From: Streptomyces sp. AA1529
GTDB lineage: Bacteria; Actinomycetota; Actinomycetes; Streptomycetales; Streptomycetaceae
Direction of reading: 5' to 3'
DNA: 64,000 bases
Assembly (NCBI RefSeq): GCF_000280905.1
Contig: NZ_ALAP01000097.1
Span: forward strand, 28,232 to 92,231
Position 1 is the first letter of the stretch. Each line of letters starts with the position of its first letter. The notes beneath the pieces are model-generated. The model searched no databases. It was not told where the DNA came from and saw only the letters and a program-made list of their open reading frames with translations. A program made the position numbers and the translations under genes. Shown here one piece after another: positions 27,370 through 35,369 of this stretch.

Positions 27370-27585
27370 ATGATCGTCAAAGCGCTGCACGACGCGGGAA
27401 TGAAAAGCGAGCACGCCTACCTGGCCGCATTCGCGTCCATCGGAGCCTCCGTGCTCACCTGGAACGCGTCAACCCAAGTCGAAAATGCCAAGGTGGACCG
27501 GGCCGACCGCTGGGGCATCTTCATCGGCGAGTGGGCCCCCACCTTCATGGCCCTGGGCATCGCCCTGAGCAAGTACGAAGACTGA
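27370..27585 (+). CDS. Small two-helix membrane protein, copy 2
   Basis: 71-residue paralogue of the 4380 protein: MIVKALHDAGMKSEHAYL, AFASIGAS, DRADRWGIFIGEWAPTF and a similar C-terminus. Two probable membrane helices. An AAGGAGC ribosome site precedes the ATG at 27370. It stands alone after the SDR pseudogene. Unknown function. Confidence 0.75.
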   Translation: MIVKALHDAGMKSEHAYLAAFASIGASVLTWNASTQVENAKVDRADRWGIFIGEWAPTFMALGIALSKYED

Positions 27586-28066
27586 CCAGCAGAGCGCCGC
27601 CGCCCGCGCCTGCAGGTTCTCGGGCTGCGGTGGCCTTGCCTCGAAGTGACAGGTGCGCGCTGCAGGTACAAGCTCGCCAGTCCAAGTTGTCCGTATTCCT
27701 TTGGGAACTGGACAGGGACCGGTTCTGCCGACGGGACTCCTGCGAGGCGCAATTCGCTGACCCTGAACGGCCCACTCGGCGCCATCGTGATCGTCGACAT
27801 CAACACCACCTACCGACCGAGAAAGCGTGCCCTCGCCGAACACGCCTCGCAGCCGATCGACGATCACTTCGGTCCCATGGCCCACACGTTGAGCACTCTG
27901 TGGGGCCAGCGCACCGGAGTCGCCCACGCCGAAGCCTTCACAGCCATGCCGGTCCTCGGCCGCCTGCCCGGCGCCACTTAGCGGTTCAACGGCGCTCTCA
28001 ACTTACGAACCCACACCGTGGGAAGGAACGACTGGAGACTCACGAACGTAGTCGTCTGCCGGCAGC
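27586..28066. other. 480-base gap with an uncertain open frame
   Basis: A plus-strand frame (27646-27981) could encode about 110 residues, ending with LSTLWGQRTGVAHAEAFTA, but it has no ribosome site and no recognised family. I do not call it a gene. No hairpin at the end of either neighbour was clear. Confidence 0.4.
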
Positions 28067-28666
28067 TCACCGAAGGAGGGCGAAGCTCGCCGCAGCGACG
28101 ACTGCGCCGAGCAGGGTCCCGGTGAGGGCCTGCCCGCGGGTGTGGTCCCCGAGGGCGACACGGGACCAGCCGACGAGGCCGACAAGGAGGTAAAGCAGCA
28201 ACATCCACGAGCCGTAGGTCTGCGCGAGCATGATCGCGGCGCCGGCGGAGACGGCTTGGTGCACGCTGATCTTCCAGACCGTGGTGATCACCGCGAGAAC
28301 AGCGAGGGTGATCAGCATCGTCGCGATCAGGGCCACGACCTCGCGCGGAGCGTCGAGGCCAACCAACAGCGCGATACCGACGCCGACGGAGACCAGGATG
28401 GCCACCATCACGACCAGGCGCCCCTTCTTGGCTCCGAGGTGCCGGTCGGCCCAGTGATCCTTGCGAATCCCGTACTTGATCACCAGGAGGGGGATCACGG
28501 CGGCGAAGAGGATGCCAAGGACGGCCCAGGCGAGACCGGACCAGGCCGCCGCGTGCCAGCCGACAAGCACGGTGACGAGCGTGATCCAGGTGGCTGGTGC
28601 GAGTTTGTCGGTGACGGTGCGGGCGAGCGCGGACTCCTGTGGGCTGGCTGTGTGGCTGTCGGTCAT
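28067..28666 (-). CDS. PAP2-like membrane phosphatase
   Basis: 199-residue protein with about five membrane helices. WKISVHQAVSAG and SRVALGDHTRGQ resemble motifs 2 and 3 of PAP2 lipid phosphatases, the His of GDHTRG being the expected catalytic base. Its ATG overlaps the stop of the upstream gene (ATGA), so it is the last gene of the XRE/ImmA cassette. In this context it could process a lipid signal, which is inference. Confidence 0.75.
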   Translation of the reverse strand: MTDSHTASPQESALARTVTDKLAPATWITLVTVLVGWHAAAWSGLAWAVLGILFAAVIPLLVIKYGIRKDHWADRHLGAKKGRLVVMVAILVSVGVGIALLVGLDAPREVVALIATMLITLAVLAVITTVWKISVHQAVSAGAAIMLAQTYGSWMLLLYLLVGLVGWSRVALGDHTRGQALTGTLLGAVVAAASFALLR

Positions 28667-29844
28667 GGTGAGGTTCCCTGCTCGGTGCTGTGCCGGGAGA
28701 GCGCTGCGGCCTCGGCGGCGGCGAACTCGGTTACGAGGGGCGTGCGGTAGAGGTCGCTGACGTGCAGGAGCCAGGCGACCTCTTCTTCCGGTGAGGTGTC
28801 GACCACGCCGGGCACGGGGCGGTCGTCCGGGCACTGGGTTGCGGGGACGTGGTTGGTTCGGACGGCGGTGGCGAGCCAGCCGGCTTCCGCTGCTGCGGCT
28901 CTGTCCGCTTCGGGGATATCGGCTTGAGCCGCTGCTGTCCGGGCCTTCGCCTGGACGCTGGCTGGTACGACCTCACGTAGGGCCAGGCATGCGTCACCAA
29001 TTTCGACGACACGTCGCTCCAGCCGGAATTTGATCTTGTGCCACGGCGCCTGCGTCGGCAGCACGACGTCGGGTGCGGCCGTGGTGAGTTCCTCCCACAG
29101 AGATTCCAGTCGCCTGTAAGTACGCCAGTTGTATACCGCTTCAGTCGCAACAGCGATGGGAGGGAGGCAACTCCCCAGAACGATGCTGGCGATGGCAGTC
29201 AATTTGAGCCCCTCGGAAAGCCCGTCTGCCAGAGACTCTCCACCGGGAAGTGCGTGCCCCGATGCGAGAAGGGCCAGGGACAGGAGCCGGTGCAGAGCGT
29301 ACGCGGCACCTATTGCTGTGCCGCCGCCGAGGAAACATCGGCCACCACGTGTCCATCCGTGGGAATGGCGCACACCGCTAAGAAAGAGCCAGCTAGCCAT
29401 GGTCATGGCGCAGCCGATGTAGAGCGTGAATACGCTCTTGTAAGCGGCGGCGAAGAGTGACGGCCGGACGGATTCGAAAAAGTCCTCCGCCTGGGGGCCG
29501 GGCGTGAGGGCGAAGAACAGAACCATTAGCGGGAGGGCGGTTATCACGGCTGCCCATCGCAAGCGTGGAGCGAATCCTTCGGGACGTGCCATATTCGCAA
29601 CAAAGTCGAGAACGGCGGCAGCGGAAATAATGCCAAACAGGTACTTCAGCAGGTGGGCAAGGCCAGTTACTCCCATCGTCGAATCGATTGATTCCGCCAC
29701 GGGGCGGGGCTCAAAGGTGAGCGCTATAGCCAGGAAGGTGAAAGCAGCCCACAGGGACCGTTGACGGTGGGAGTGGCGAACTGACGGCAGGCGCCACAAG
29801 GAGACGATCCACAAGGCTCCCGCGACTAGTGCTTGAGCGCTCAT
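28663..29844 (-). CDS. MAB_1171c-like multi-helix membrane protein
   Basis: 393 residues, about seven membrane helices in the first 240, then a soluble helical C-terminal part with WHKIKFRLERRVVEIGDA. This matches the DUF6545/MAB_1171c type, often annotated as a putative transporter, that is found next to ImmA/IrrE and XRE genes in actinobacteria. It overlaps the ImmA stop by 4 bases and is followed by the PAP2-like gene. Substrate unknown. Confidence 0.72.
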   Translation of the reverse strand: MSAQALVAGALWIVSLWRLPSVRHSHRQRSLWAAFTFLAIALTFEPRPVAESIDSTMGVTGLAHLLKYLFGIISAAAVLDFVANMARPEGFAPRLRWAAVITALPLMVLFFALTPGPQAEDFFESVRPSLFAAAYKSVFTLYIGCAMTMASWLFLSGVRHSHGWTRGGRCFLGGGTAIGAAYALHRLLSLALLASGHALPGGESLADGLSEGLKLTAIASIVLGSCLPPIAVATEAVYNWRTYRRLESLWEELTTAAPDVVLPTQAPWHKIKFRLERRVVEIGDACLALREVVPASVQAKARTAAAQADIPEADRAAAAEAGWLATAVRTNHVPATQCPDDRPVPGVVDTSPEEEVAWLLHVSDLYRTPLVTEFAAAEAAALSRHSTEQGTSP

Positions 29845-30374
29845 GTGTATCTGCCGGACTCGCGCTTGCGGGGGTGAGCCAGCACGTCGTCCAAGCCGTT
29901 GTCACCAGCGTTGTCAGCCGGGAGATTGTCGATTATCTCTCCGAGGAACGAGGCTGCCAGTTCGGCATCACGTTCCTGCTGGGTGTCGTAGGAAGCCCGC
30001 CCAAAAGCCGCACGGATCTTGTCCGGGTCGATGAGATGGGATAGGACCGCGACGATTGCCGAGGTGTCACTGGTGACATGGTGCCCCAAGAGCATGTGCG
30101 CCAGTTCATGACGAATTATTTGTTCTCGATGCCGCTTACTGGTGCCGATCACGTGGAAAATGTGGTCGGTCTCATCGAAGGAAACGAATATCCCGCATGG
30201 TGCTTCTACTCCGCCCACTTCTGGCAAGGGGTGCAAGTGAAGCGGTCTGCCTCGGCCGCTGCCTAGGCGTTCGCAAAATTCTTCGATGGAGAACGGACGT
30301 GGGGCCCGTATTCCGCTTAGCTGTTCCGCGCATCGAGTGCGTAGATATTCCTCGCGGCGCTGGTGGTAGAGCAT
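29841..30374 (-). CDS. ImmA/IrrE-type metallopeptidase
   Basis: 177-residue zinc peptidase. The HELAH signature lies at residues 89-93 (RHELAHMLLGHH), and a downstream Glu in the ERDAELAASFLGE helix is the third ligand. Such proteins cleave partner XRE repressors, giving stress or phage-type induction. Its partner is likely the XRE protein encoded upstream. The ATG at 30374 has AAGGA upstream; a GTG at 30413 is possible. Confidence 0.82.
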   Translation of the reverse strand: MLYHQRREEYLRTRCAEQLSGIRAPRPFSIEEFCERLGSGRGRPLHLHPLPEVGGVEAPCGIFVSFDETDHIFHVIGTSKRHREQIIRHELAHMLLGHHVTSDTSAIVAVLSHLIDPDKIRAAFGRASYDTQQERDAELAASFLGEIIDNLPADNAGDNGLDDVLAHPRKRESGRYT

Positions 30375-30528
30375 CTCGTCGGTCCTTGAACGGTCTTCAC
30401 CCCCCAATTGCACACGTCACCGGAATGGATACCCGCTCCCGGTTGCGTGTCGAGTGAAGCTATCAGACGAGAAGCTTATTGTGCATTCAACCAGTTGTGG
30501 TGACTGGATTCATTCGGAAGTGGATCTG

Positions 30529-30978
30529 TTACTCGCTGTCAGGTCTTCCTTCAAGACCTTCGAGTTTGCGCGCCCGCTCGATGACCATCTTGATCATTTC
30601 GAGGCTCTCGGCAGACAGGCCGTTGGCGCGGAAGGCGAGATTTCGCACACTGCTGTCCTCGGCCGTTCTCAGGAGTTCGAGGGCTGCGTCTGCACGGGCG
30701 GACTCCGCCTCATCGACATCGAAGAAGTAGTTGGGCGTGACCCCGAACAGCCGGGCCACGGCTGCGAGCGTGGTGGCGGTCGGGTTCGTCTTCGTGCCCT
30801 GCCGCAACTGGGAGATCGCACTCGGTGAAACCGTGGACCCTTCGGATTCCGCTGCCGCCTCGATGGTGCGTGACGCTTCTGCGTTGGTGTAGGGGCGCCC
30901 CGTCGCCGGATTGGGCACGGTCTCAAAGAGGTGATTCAGCCTCTGTGTGAGCAGTGGCGTTCCTGGATCGTCAGACAC
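30529..30978 (-). CDS. XRE-family repressor-like regulator
   Basis: 149 residues with a helix-turn-helix at about 45-85 (VSPSAISQLRQGTKTNPTAT, LAAVARLFGV), then a coiled C-terminal region. Start GTG 30978 has GAGGAAGG upstream. It is first in the cassette with ImmA, the MAB_1171c-like protein and the PAP2-like protein; a 154-base gap separates it from ImmA. It probably binds the repeats between it and the plus-strand plasmid genes. Confidence 0.83.
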   Translation of the reverse strand: MSDDPGTPLLTQRLNHLFETVPNPATGRPYTNAEASRTIEAAAESEGSTVSPSAISQLRQGTKTNPTATTLAAVARLFGVTPNYFFDVDEAESARADAALELLRTAEDSSVRNLAFRANGLSAESLEMIKMVIERARKLEGLEGRPDSE

Positions 30979-31011
30979 CCTGTCCTTCCTCTCGCTCGCC
31001 CACGACCGGAC

Positions 31012-31144
31012 GATACTCCAGTGTCGGCTCAGGCGAAAAATCCCAGGGTTGGATACTCAAGGGTTGACATGCGTCGATCGAGGTCACGTATGGTCACCGT
31101 CACCAACGCCAAAGTGTTGAGGCGACCCTAGACCGGTACTCAAG
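31012..31144. promoter_or_regulatory. Three GRTACTCMAG operator-like sites
   Basis: Decamers at 31012-31021, 31052-31061 and 31135-31144 share G(A/G)TACTC(C/A)AG. The last extends into the palindrome TACTCAAGTA. They lie in the 320-base divergent space between the XRE gene and the plus-strand plasmid operon, suitable for a regulator that controls both. Binding by the XRE protein is inference. The 320-base gap holds no other gene. Confidence 0.6.
31064..31094 (+). promoter_or_regulatory. Possible promoter of the replication operon
   Basis: TTGACA at 31064-31069 and TATGGT at 31089-31094 with 19-base spacing, a little long. The -35 box lies 2 bases after the second operator-like decamer. Reads toward the plasmid genes starting at 31299. 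Confidence 0.4.
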
Positions 31145-31298
31145 TATCGGGCGTTGTCCGGGGCGGCGCCGGTGCCCGAGGGGGCTACCTCGAACACCGG
31201 CCGCGCCCCGGCGGGGCGGATACATAACCGGAGCAGACCGGCTGGCCTTTTCGACGAGAGCTGCCGCCCTGCCCCGCCTACGAGGGAGGAATCTTCGC

Positions 31299-31664
31299 AT
31301 GCCTGCACCTCCGGCCGGAAGCGTGCGCCACGATACGACCGCCGAGGACGGTGCTTCCGGCGCCGGCGCCGGCGCCTGCCACGCACGCCTTGCCGAGCTG
31401 CTCGCCGACATGATCCCCCGCGCCTGCGTCATCCGTGTCTCCCAGCGTGAACCGGACCGTTGCTGGCCCAGCCCCTACGCTCGCGCCTACGACGAGCGGG
31501 GGCGGCTGCTGATCCTGAACCGCGCCCAGCGGCTGACCGCTGCCCGCTGGGTTATCCGGGCCAGCCCGGAGCTGGACTGGGACGAGCCGCACGACCTCGA
31601 CCTCGTTTCGGGCACGCTGCGGCCCACGGCCGTGGGATACGCCGCTGTCGACGGGGGGTGCTGA
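31299..31664 (+). CDS. Conserved plasmid-type protein of unknown function
   Basis: 121 residues, Ala/Gly-rich N-terminus, then RACVIRVSQREPDRCWP and a beta-rich C-terminus (LLILNRAQRLTAARWVI). I do not recognise a family. It has a GAGGGAGGAA ribosome site, and its stop is 2 bases before the replication initiator start, so it is co-transcribed. Confidence 0.65.
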   Translation: MPAPPAGSVRHDTTAEDGASGAGAGACHARLAELLADMIPRACVIRVSQREPDRCWPSPYARAYDERGRLLILNRAQRLTAARWVIRASPELDWDEPHDLDLVSGTLRPTAVGYAAVDGGC

Positions 31665-31666
31665 GC

Positions 31667-32623
31667 ATGGCCCGGATTCGCACGCTCAAGCCCGAGGCGT
31701 TCGCCTCGGAGTCGCTCGCCGAGGTGAGCATCCACGCCGAGCGGACGTTCTTCGGCCTGCTGACCCAGTGCGACGATCACGGTCGCTTCCGAGACCAGCC
31801 CGCCGTTATCGCCGGACTATTGTGGTCGTTGCGCCCCGAGCACGGCCCGGTCGGTGTCGAGGACGATCTGACCCAGCTCGCGACGGCGGGGCTGATCTGC
31901 CGCTACGAGGTCGACGGCAAGCGGTACCTGCACGTCGTTACCTTCCTGCGGCACCAGAGGATCAACCGGCCTAGCGGTATCCGGCATCCCGACTGCCCGC
32001 TCCACGACGCCGAGCGGCCTGCCACGGACGATGCGGCGCAGACTGCGGGAGCCCTCCCTCAGTCCTCACGGAGGGATCACGGAGGGCTCACGGAGGACTC
32101 AGTGAGTCCTCACGGAGCAGTGCGTGAGGGCTCCGTGAACGACGAAACCGCAGGTCACCTCGCATTCAGTGAGGGTTCAGTGAGTCCTCACGGAGGAGGC
32201 GGTGAGTCCTCCATGAGCCCTCATGGTCCGGATCTAGGACCTAGGAACGTGGATCTAGGATCTTCCCCTTCGGGGGGCGCGAGCGCCCCCGCACAGGAGT
32301 CCGTCTCCACCCAGCAGCTCATCGGCGAGTACGCCGCTTCTTGCGCGCACCGTCCGCCGAACGGGGTGCTCGGACACCTCGGGCGCGAGGTCGCCAAGCT
32401 GCTCAAGGAGGGCATCGACCCGGCCCACGTCCGTGCCGGGCTGGCCCGCCACCGGGCGAAGGGGCTGCATCCGAGCACGCTGCCGAGCCTGGTGCACGAG
32501 GCGATGAACGCCACCGGCCCGGCTGGTGGCTTGGTGCGGCCGGAATCTGCGAATACCGTGCGCGGTCACCGGGCCTGGGCCAACCCCGCCGACCCTGCCG
32601 CCGCCTACGCCGAGGAGCTGTGA
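31667..32623 (+). CDS. Replication initiator-like protein (phage/plasmid Rep type)
   Basis: 318 residues. The N-terminus (MARIRTLKPEAFASESLAEV, FGLLTQCDDHGRF, DDLTQLATAGLICRYEV) matches the winged-helix replication proteins of actinophages and plasmids. The middle (about 125-200) is low-complexity and is encoded by 11-base phased DNA repeats, so it probably acts at DNA level as part of the origin. The C-terminal helices (EVAKLLKEGIDPAHVRAGL) resemble DnaD-like tails. It overlaps the DnaC-like gene (TGATG). Origin function is inferred from repeats plus neighbours. Confidence 0.75.
   Translation: MARIRTLKPEAFASESLAEVSIHAERTFFGLLTQCDDHGRFRDQPAVIAGLLWSLRPEHGPVGVEDDLTQLATAGLICRYEVDGKRYLHVVTFLRHQRINRPSGIRHPDCPLHDAERPATDDAAQTAGALPQSSRRDHGGLTEDSVSPHGAVREGSVNDETAGHLAFSEGSVSPHGGGGESSMSPHGPDLGPRNVDLGSSPSGGASAPAQESVSTQQLIGEYAASCAHRPPNGVLGHLGREVAKLLKEGIDPAHVRAGLARHRAKGLHPSTLPSLVHEAMNATGPAGGLVRPESANTVRGHRAWANPADPAAAYAEEL
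32060..32262. repeat. Phased iteron-like repeats inside the rep gene
   Basis: Copies of CTCACGGAGG at 32065, 32076 (ATCACGGAGG), 32087, 32109 (last base C) and 32187, with a half copy at 32098, so the first five positions are spaced exactly 11 bases. An inverted copy is at 32130-32139. GTGAGTCCTCAC forms small palindromes at several units. GGATCTAGGA then occurs at 32230 and 32251. Since 11 is not a multiple of 3, the repeats are kept as DNA, not as protein. Confidence 0.75.
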
Positions 32624-33330
32624 TGCGCGATCACGACGCCCAGCCCGTCGGCGGCATCGCCCGCCGCCTGACCGGCATCCTGAAGTCTCGGGGCATCGAC
32701 CCGAACGCCCCGGTGTTCGAGGAGGCCGAGCCCAGCCCGGCGCTGGAGGCTGCCCAGGCCCGCATCCCCGCCCGCTACCAAGGCGCCGTCGCCGACCACC
32801 CGGCTGTCGACGCCTGGGTGGGCGAGGTCGCCGCCGCCGGGCGCCGGGGCCCGGACGGCTCCCCGGGCATCGCCCAGGGCCGCTCGCTGCTTATCGTCGG
32901 CACCACCGGCACTGGCAAGACCCACCAGGCGTACGGCGCCGTCCGCAGCCTGCTGGCCGCCGGGGTGCGGCTGCGGTGGAAGGCGACCACCGCAGCCGAC
33001 CTGTACGCCGAACTGCGACCCCGCCCCGGCTGCGACGGCGAGCGGGAGCTGCAGGACCTGGCCCGCTGCCCGCTGCTGATCATCGACGACCTCGGCGCCG
33101 CGAAGGCGTCGGAGTGGACCGAGGAAATCACGACGCGGCTGATCGACCGCCGCTACACGCAGATGCTCCCGACCCTGGTGACCACCAACCTCGGTATGAG
33201 TGACCTGCGCGCACACATCGGAGACCGTGTCGCCTCCCGGCTGACCGAGATGACCGACAAGGTCATCCTCGACGGCCCGGACCGCAGAAGGGCCCTTGCG
33301 GCCGAGCGCCGCCGCCTCACCGCCGCCTGA
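32623..33330 (+). CDS. DnaC/IstB-like helicase loader ATPase
   Basis: 235 residues. Walker A GTTGTGKT at 93-100, Walker B LLIIDDLG, sensor-1 TTNL and an arginine-rich C-terminus (DGPDRRRALAAERRR), as in DnaC-type AAA+ loaders. Loads the host replicative helicase at the plasmid origin in analogous systems. It starts inside the rep stop (TGATG), so the two are translationally coupled. Confidence 0.85.
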   Translation: MRDHDAQPVGGIARRLTGILKSRGIDPNAPVFEEAEPSPALEAAQARIPARYQGAVADHPAVDAWVGEVAAAGRRGPDGSPGIAQGRSLLIVGTTGTGKTHQAYGAVRSLLAAGVRLRWKATTAADLYAELRPRPGCDGERELQDLARCPLLIIDDLGAAKASEWTEEITTRLIDRRYTQMLPTLVTTNLGMSDLRAHIGDRVASRLTEMTDKVILDGPDRRRALAAERRRLTAA

Positions 33331-33426
33331 TCTGCTCCGCGCGACCAACGGTCCGCCTCCCTTCACGCACCAACCCCCGGGCCGCGCCTGCCCGAACGCG
33401 CCCGGGGCCGATCGGAGACACTCCCC

Positions 33427-33978
33427 ATGCACCACACCCACACCGCCGAGCCGCGCACCCTCGGCGACCACACCTGGCACAACCAGGCCGCCTGCCTGTC
33501 CACCACGACCAACCCGGTCGACCCGGAGATCTTCTTCCCCGAGCCGGACGAGATGGACCGCATCCACGCTGCCAAGGCCCTGTGCGCCCAGTGCCCAGTC
33601 CGCCGGACCTGCCTGGACGCCGCCCTAGAGGCGGGGGATCGCGAGGGCATCCGGGGCGGGATGACCGAGGAGGAACGCGAACCCCTGCACAGCAAGCTCC
33701 ACCTGCGCCTCGACTACGCCCGCGTCAACGCCACCCTGGCCGGGGACGACATCCACCTCACCGATGCCGAACGCCGCGCGGTCACGCGCACCGCGTACCA
33801 GAACGGCGTCCCGGCCGGGCACCTCGCCCGCCTGCTGAAGATCACCGAAGAGCACGCGAAGAAGCGCTACCGCGAGCTGCGCCGCGAGACCCGCAACCGC
33901 GCCGTCAACGACACCAGCAGCGACCAGACCCTGGCCACGGCCCAGGCCGCCCGCGACGACCTCGGGACGGCCGCGTGA
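33427..33978 (+). CDS. WhiB-family iron-sulfur regulator
   Basis: 183 residues. Four cysteines Cys23, Cys53, Cys56 and Cys62 fit the Wbl 4Fe-4S pattern (CX29CX2CX5C), followed by the turn GIRGGMTEEER. The C-terminal extension has a predicted helix-turn-helix (GVPAGHLARLLKITEEHAKK) absent from most Wbl proteins. Wbl proteins bind sigma factor and control development or plasmid genes. Its TGA overlaps the next GTG. Confidence 0.88.
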   Translation: MHHTHTAEPRTLGDHTWHNQAACLSTTTNPVDPEIFFPEPDEMDRIHAAKALCAQCPVRRTCLDAALEAGDREGIRGGMTEEEREPLHSKLHLRLDYARVNATLAGDDIHLTDAERRAVTRTAYQNGVPAGHLARLLKITEEHAKKRYRELRRETRNRAVNDTSSDQTLATAQAARDDLGTAA

Positions 33979-34973
33979 CCCACACCGATGCGACACCGGT
34001 GCGCATAACCGGCTGGGACCGCGCCGCCATCGTCACCCTCGGCGCCGCCGGGTGCGCGCTGTCCTACGACGCGCTGCAGCAGATGGCCGTCGCCATCCAC
34101 ATCCGGGGACTGCTCACCTACCTCTTCCCCTTCGTCATCGACGGCTTCATCGGCTACGGCGTCCGCGCGGTGCTGGTGATGCGCAGCGCCTCCCTCGGCG
34201 CCCGCTGCTACGTGTGGGCCCTGTTCGGTATCGCCACCGCCGCGAGCATCTGGGCCAACGCCCTGCATGCCGTCCGCCTCAACGACCGGGCCCCGAGCGG
34301 TGGCGGTCTCCAGCTCGGGGACGTCGCGGTCGGCGTGCTGTCCACACTCGCCCCGCTGGCCCTGGCCGGAGCCGTCCACCTCTACATCCTCATCGCCCGC
34401 CGAGCCGCACAGCCCGGACACCCGGACACGGCCGGTGCGGACACCTCGGTCGTTCGTACCGAGCGGGTCACCGCGGCCCCCGCGGACAGCTGGTCCGGCC
34501 GGGGCACGGCGGAGAGCCCGGACACTGTCCGACCGGTCTCCGGCCAGCAGCCCTCCGCACTGTCCGCCGGGGCCACCGAGCGCCCTGCGGACACTCGCCA
34601 GCCGGTCACCGCCTACGCAGCCGCACCGGTCACTCCGTTCGACGACGCGCCAGAGCACCACGGGCGCGACGCCGACCTCGACGAAGGGCCGGAGGCCAGA
34701 TCCGGTCACCCCGCCCCGCCTGGGACGCCCACCCAGGGCCCGTCGGCGGGCACCGACGATGCGGAAACGGGCTCCCCGTCCGCCCCCGGTGAGACCGAGG
34801 ACCTGCTGCCGATCGCCCGCCGCGCGGTGTCCGAGGCCGGGAAGCTGACCCGCCAGGTGGTCGCCGACGCCATCCGGGGCCAGGGCCTCCCGCTGTCCAA
34901 CGACCGGCTGACCGAGCTGATGCAGCAGCTCCGCACCGAAGCGGGCAACAGGACACTCCGCTCCACCGGCTGA
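33975..34973 (+). CDS. DUF2637-type membrane protein with winged-helix tail
   Basis: 332 residues. Four membrane helices in the first 130 residues (ALSYDALQQMAVA, LLTYLFPFVIDGFIGYG, CYVWALFGIATAASIWANAL, VLSTLAPLALAGAVHLYILI) match DUF2637 proteins of Streptomyces plasmids. A Pro/Ala/Thr-rich linker follows, then a winged-helix-like C-terminus (LTRQVVADAIRGQGLPLS). Starts by GTGA overlap with the WhiB gene. Associated with plasmid spread or transfer in related elements. Confidence 0.75.
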   Translation: MTHTDATPVRITGWDRAAIVTLGAAGCALSYDALQQMAVAIHIRGLLTYLFPFVIDGFIGYGVRAVLVMRSASLGARCYVWALFGIATAASIWANALHAVRLNDRAPSGGGLQLGDVAVGVLSTLAPLALAGAVHLYILIARRAAQPGHPDTAGADTSVVRTERVTAAPADSWSGRGTAESPDTVRPVSGQQPSALSAGATERPADTRQPVTAYAAAPVTPFDDAPEHHGRDADLDEGPEARSGHPAPPGTPTQGPSAGTDDAETGSPSAPGETEDLLPIARRAVSEAGKLTRQVVADAIRGQGLPLSNDRLTELMQQLRTEAGNRTLRSTG

Positions 34974-35013
34974 CCGCCACGAACCCACCCGGCGGACACC
35001 CCGCTCGGTCACT

Positions 35014-35086
35014 CCGGACACCGGTCACCCGGCCGGGCCCGGACACCGGTCATCCGGCCGCCCGGACACCGGCAGCAGGGTGTCCG
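35014..35086. repeat. GGACACCGG repeats before the mobilisation genes
   Basis: Two and a half units of CCGGACACCGGTCAYCCGGCC (35014, 35039, 35062) end in an inverted half (GGTGTCC at about 35080), so the last unit can form a hairpin. They lie in the short gap before the mob genes and may be regulatory or partition sites. Confidence 0.6.
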
Positions 35087-35144
35087 CCCCACCCGGTCAC
35101 CCCACGGCCCCTCCATCCCTACCGCTTCCAAATGGGAGACCCCA

Positions 35145-35369
35145 GTGCGTACCACCCCGCCGACCACCGAGGAGATCGACGTGTGGCTCGCCGTCCTGCG
35201 CGCCCACGGCCACGTGCACCGGGCAGAATCCGGCCCCGAAGAGACCTGGACCGTGTGGCGGACACCGTCGAGCGCCCCACACACGCTGCACCACCCCGTC
35301 CTCGCCCTCGACTACATCGCCGCCGTGCTGCGCGACGTCCGCGTCGAAGCCGGAGACGGCGCCCGATGA
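35145..35369 (+). CDS. Small protein upstream of mobC
   Basis: 74 residues, acidic helical N-terminus (TEEIDVWLAVLRAHGHVH) and LALDYIAAVLRDVRVEA end. No family recognised. GTG at 35145 follows GGGAG by 9 bases. The stop overlaps the frame start at 35366 (ATGA). Probably part of the mobilisation operon. Confidence 0.6.
   Translation: MRTTPPTTEEIDVWLAVLRAHGHVHRAESGPEETWTVWRTPSSAPHTLHHPVLALDYIAAVLRDVRVEAGDGAR

Noticed and set aside
27646..27981. Plus-strand frame of 111 codons
   Set aside because: No ribosome site; only the second half looks protein-like and I know no family.
32060..32262. CRISPR array
   Set aside because: Repeats are 10-11 bases with no spacers and lie within an open frame; they look like iterons.
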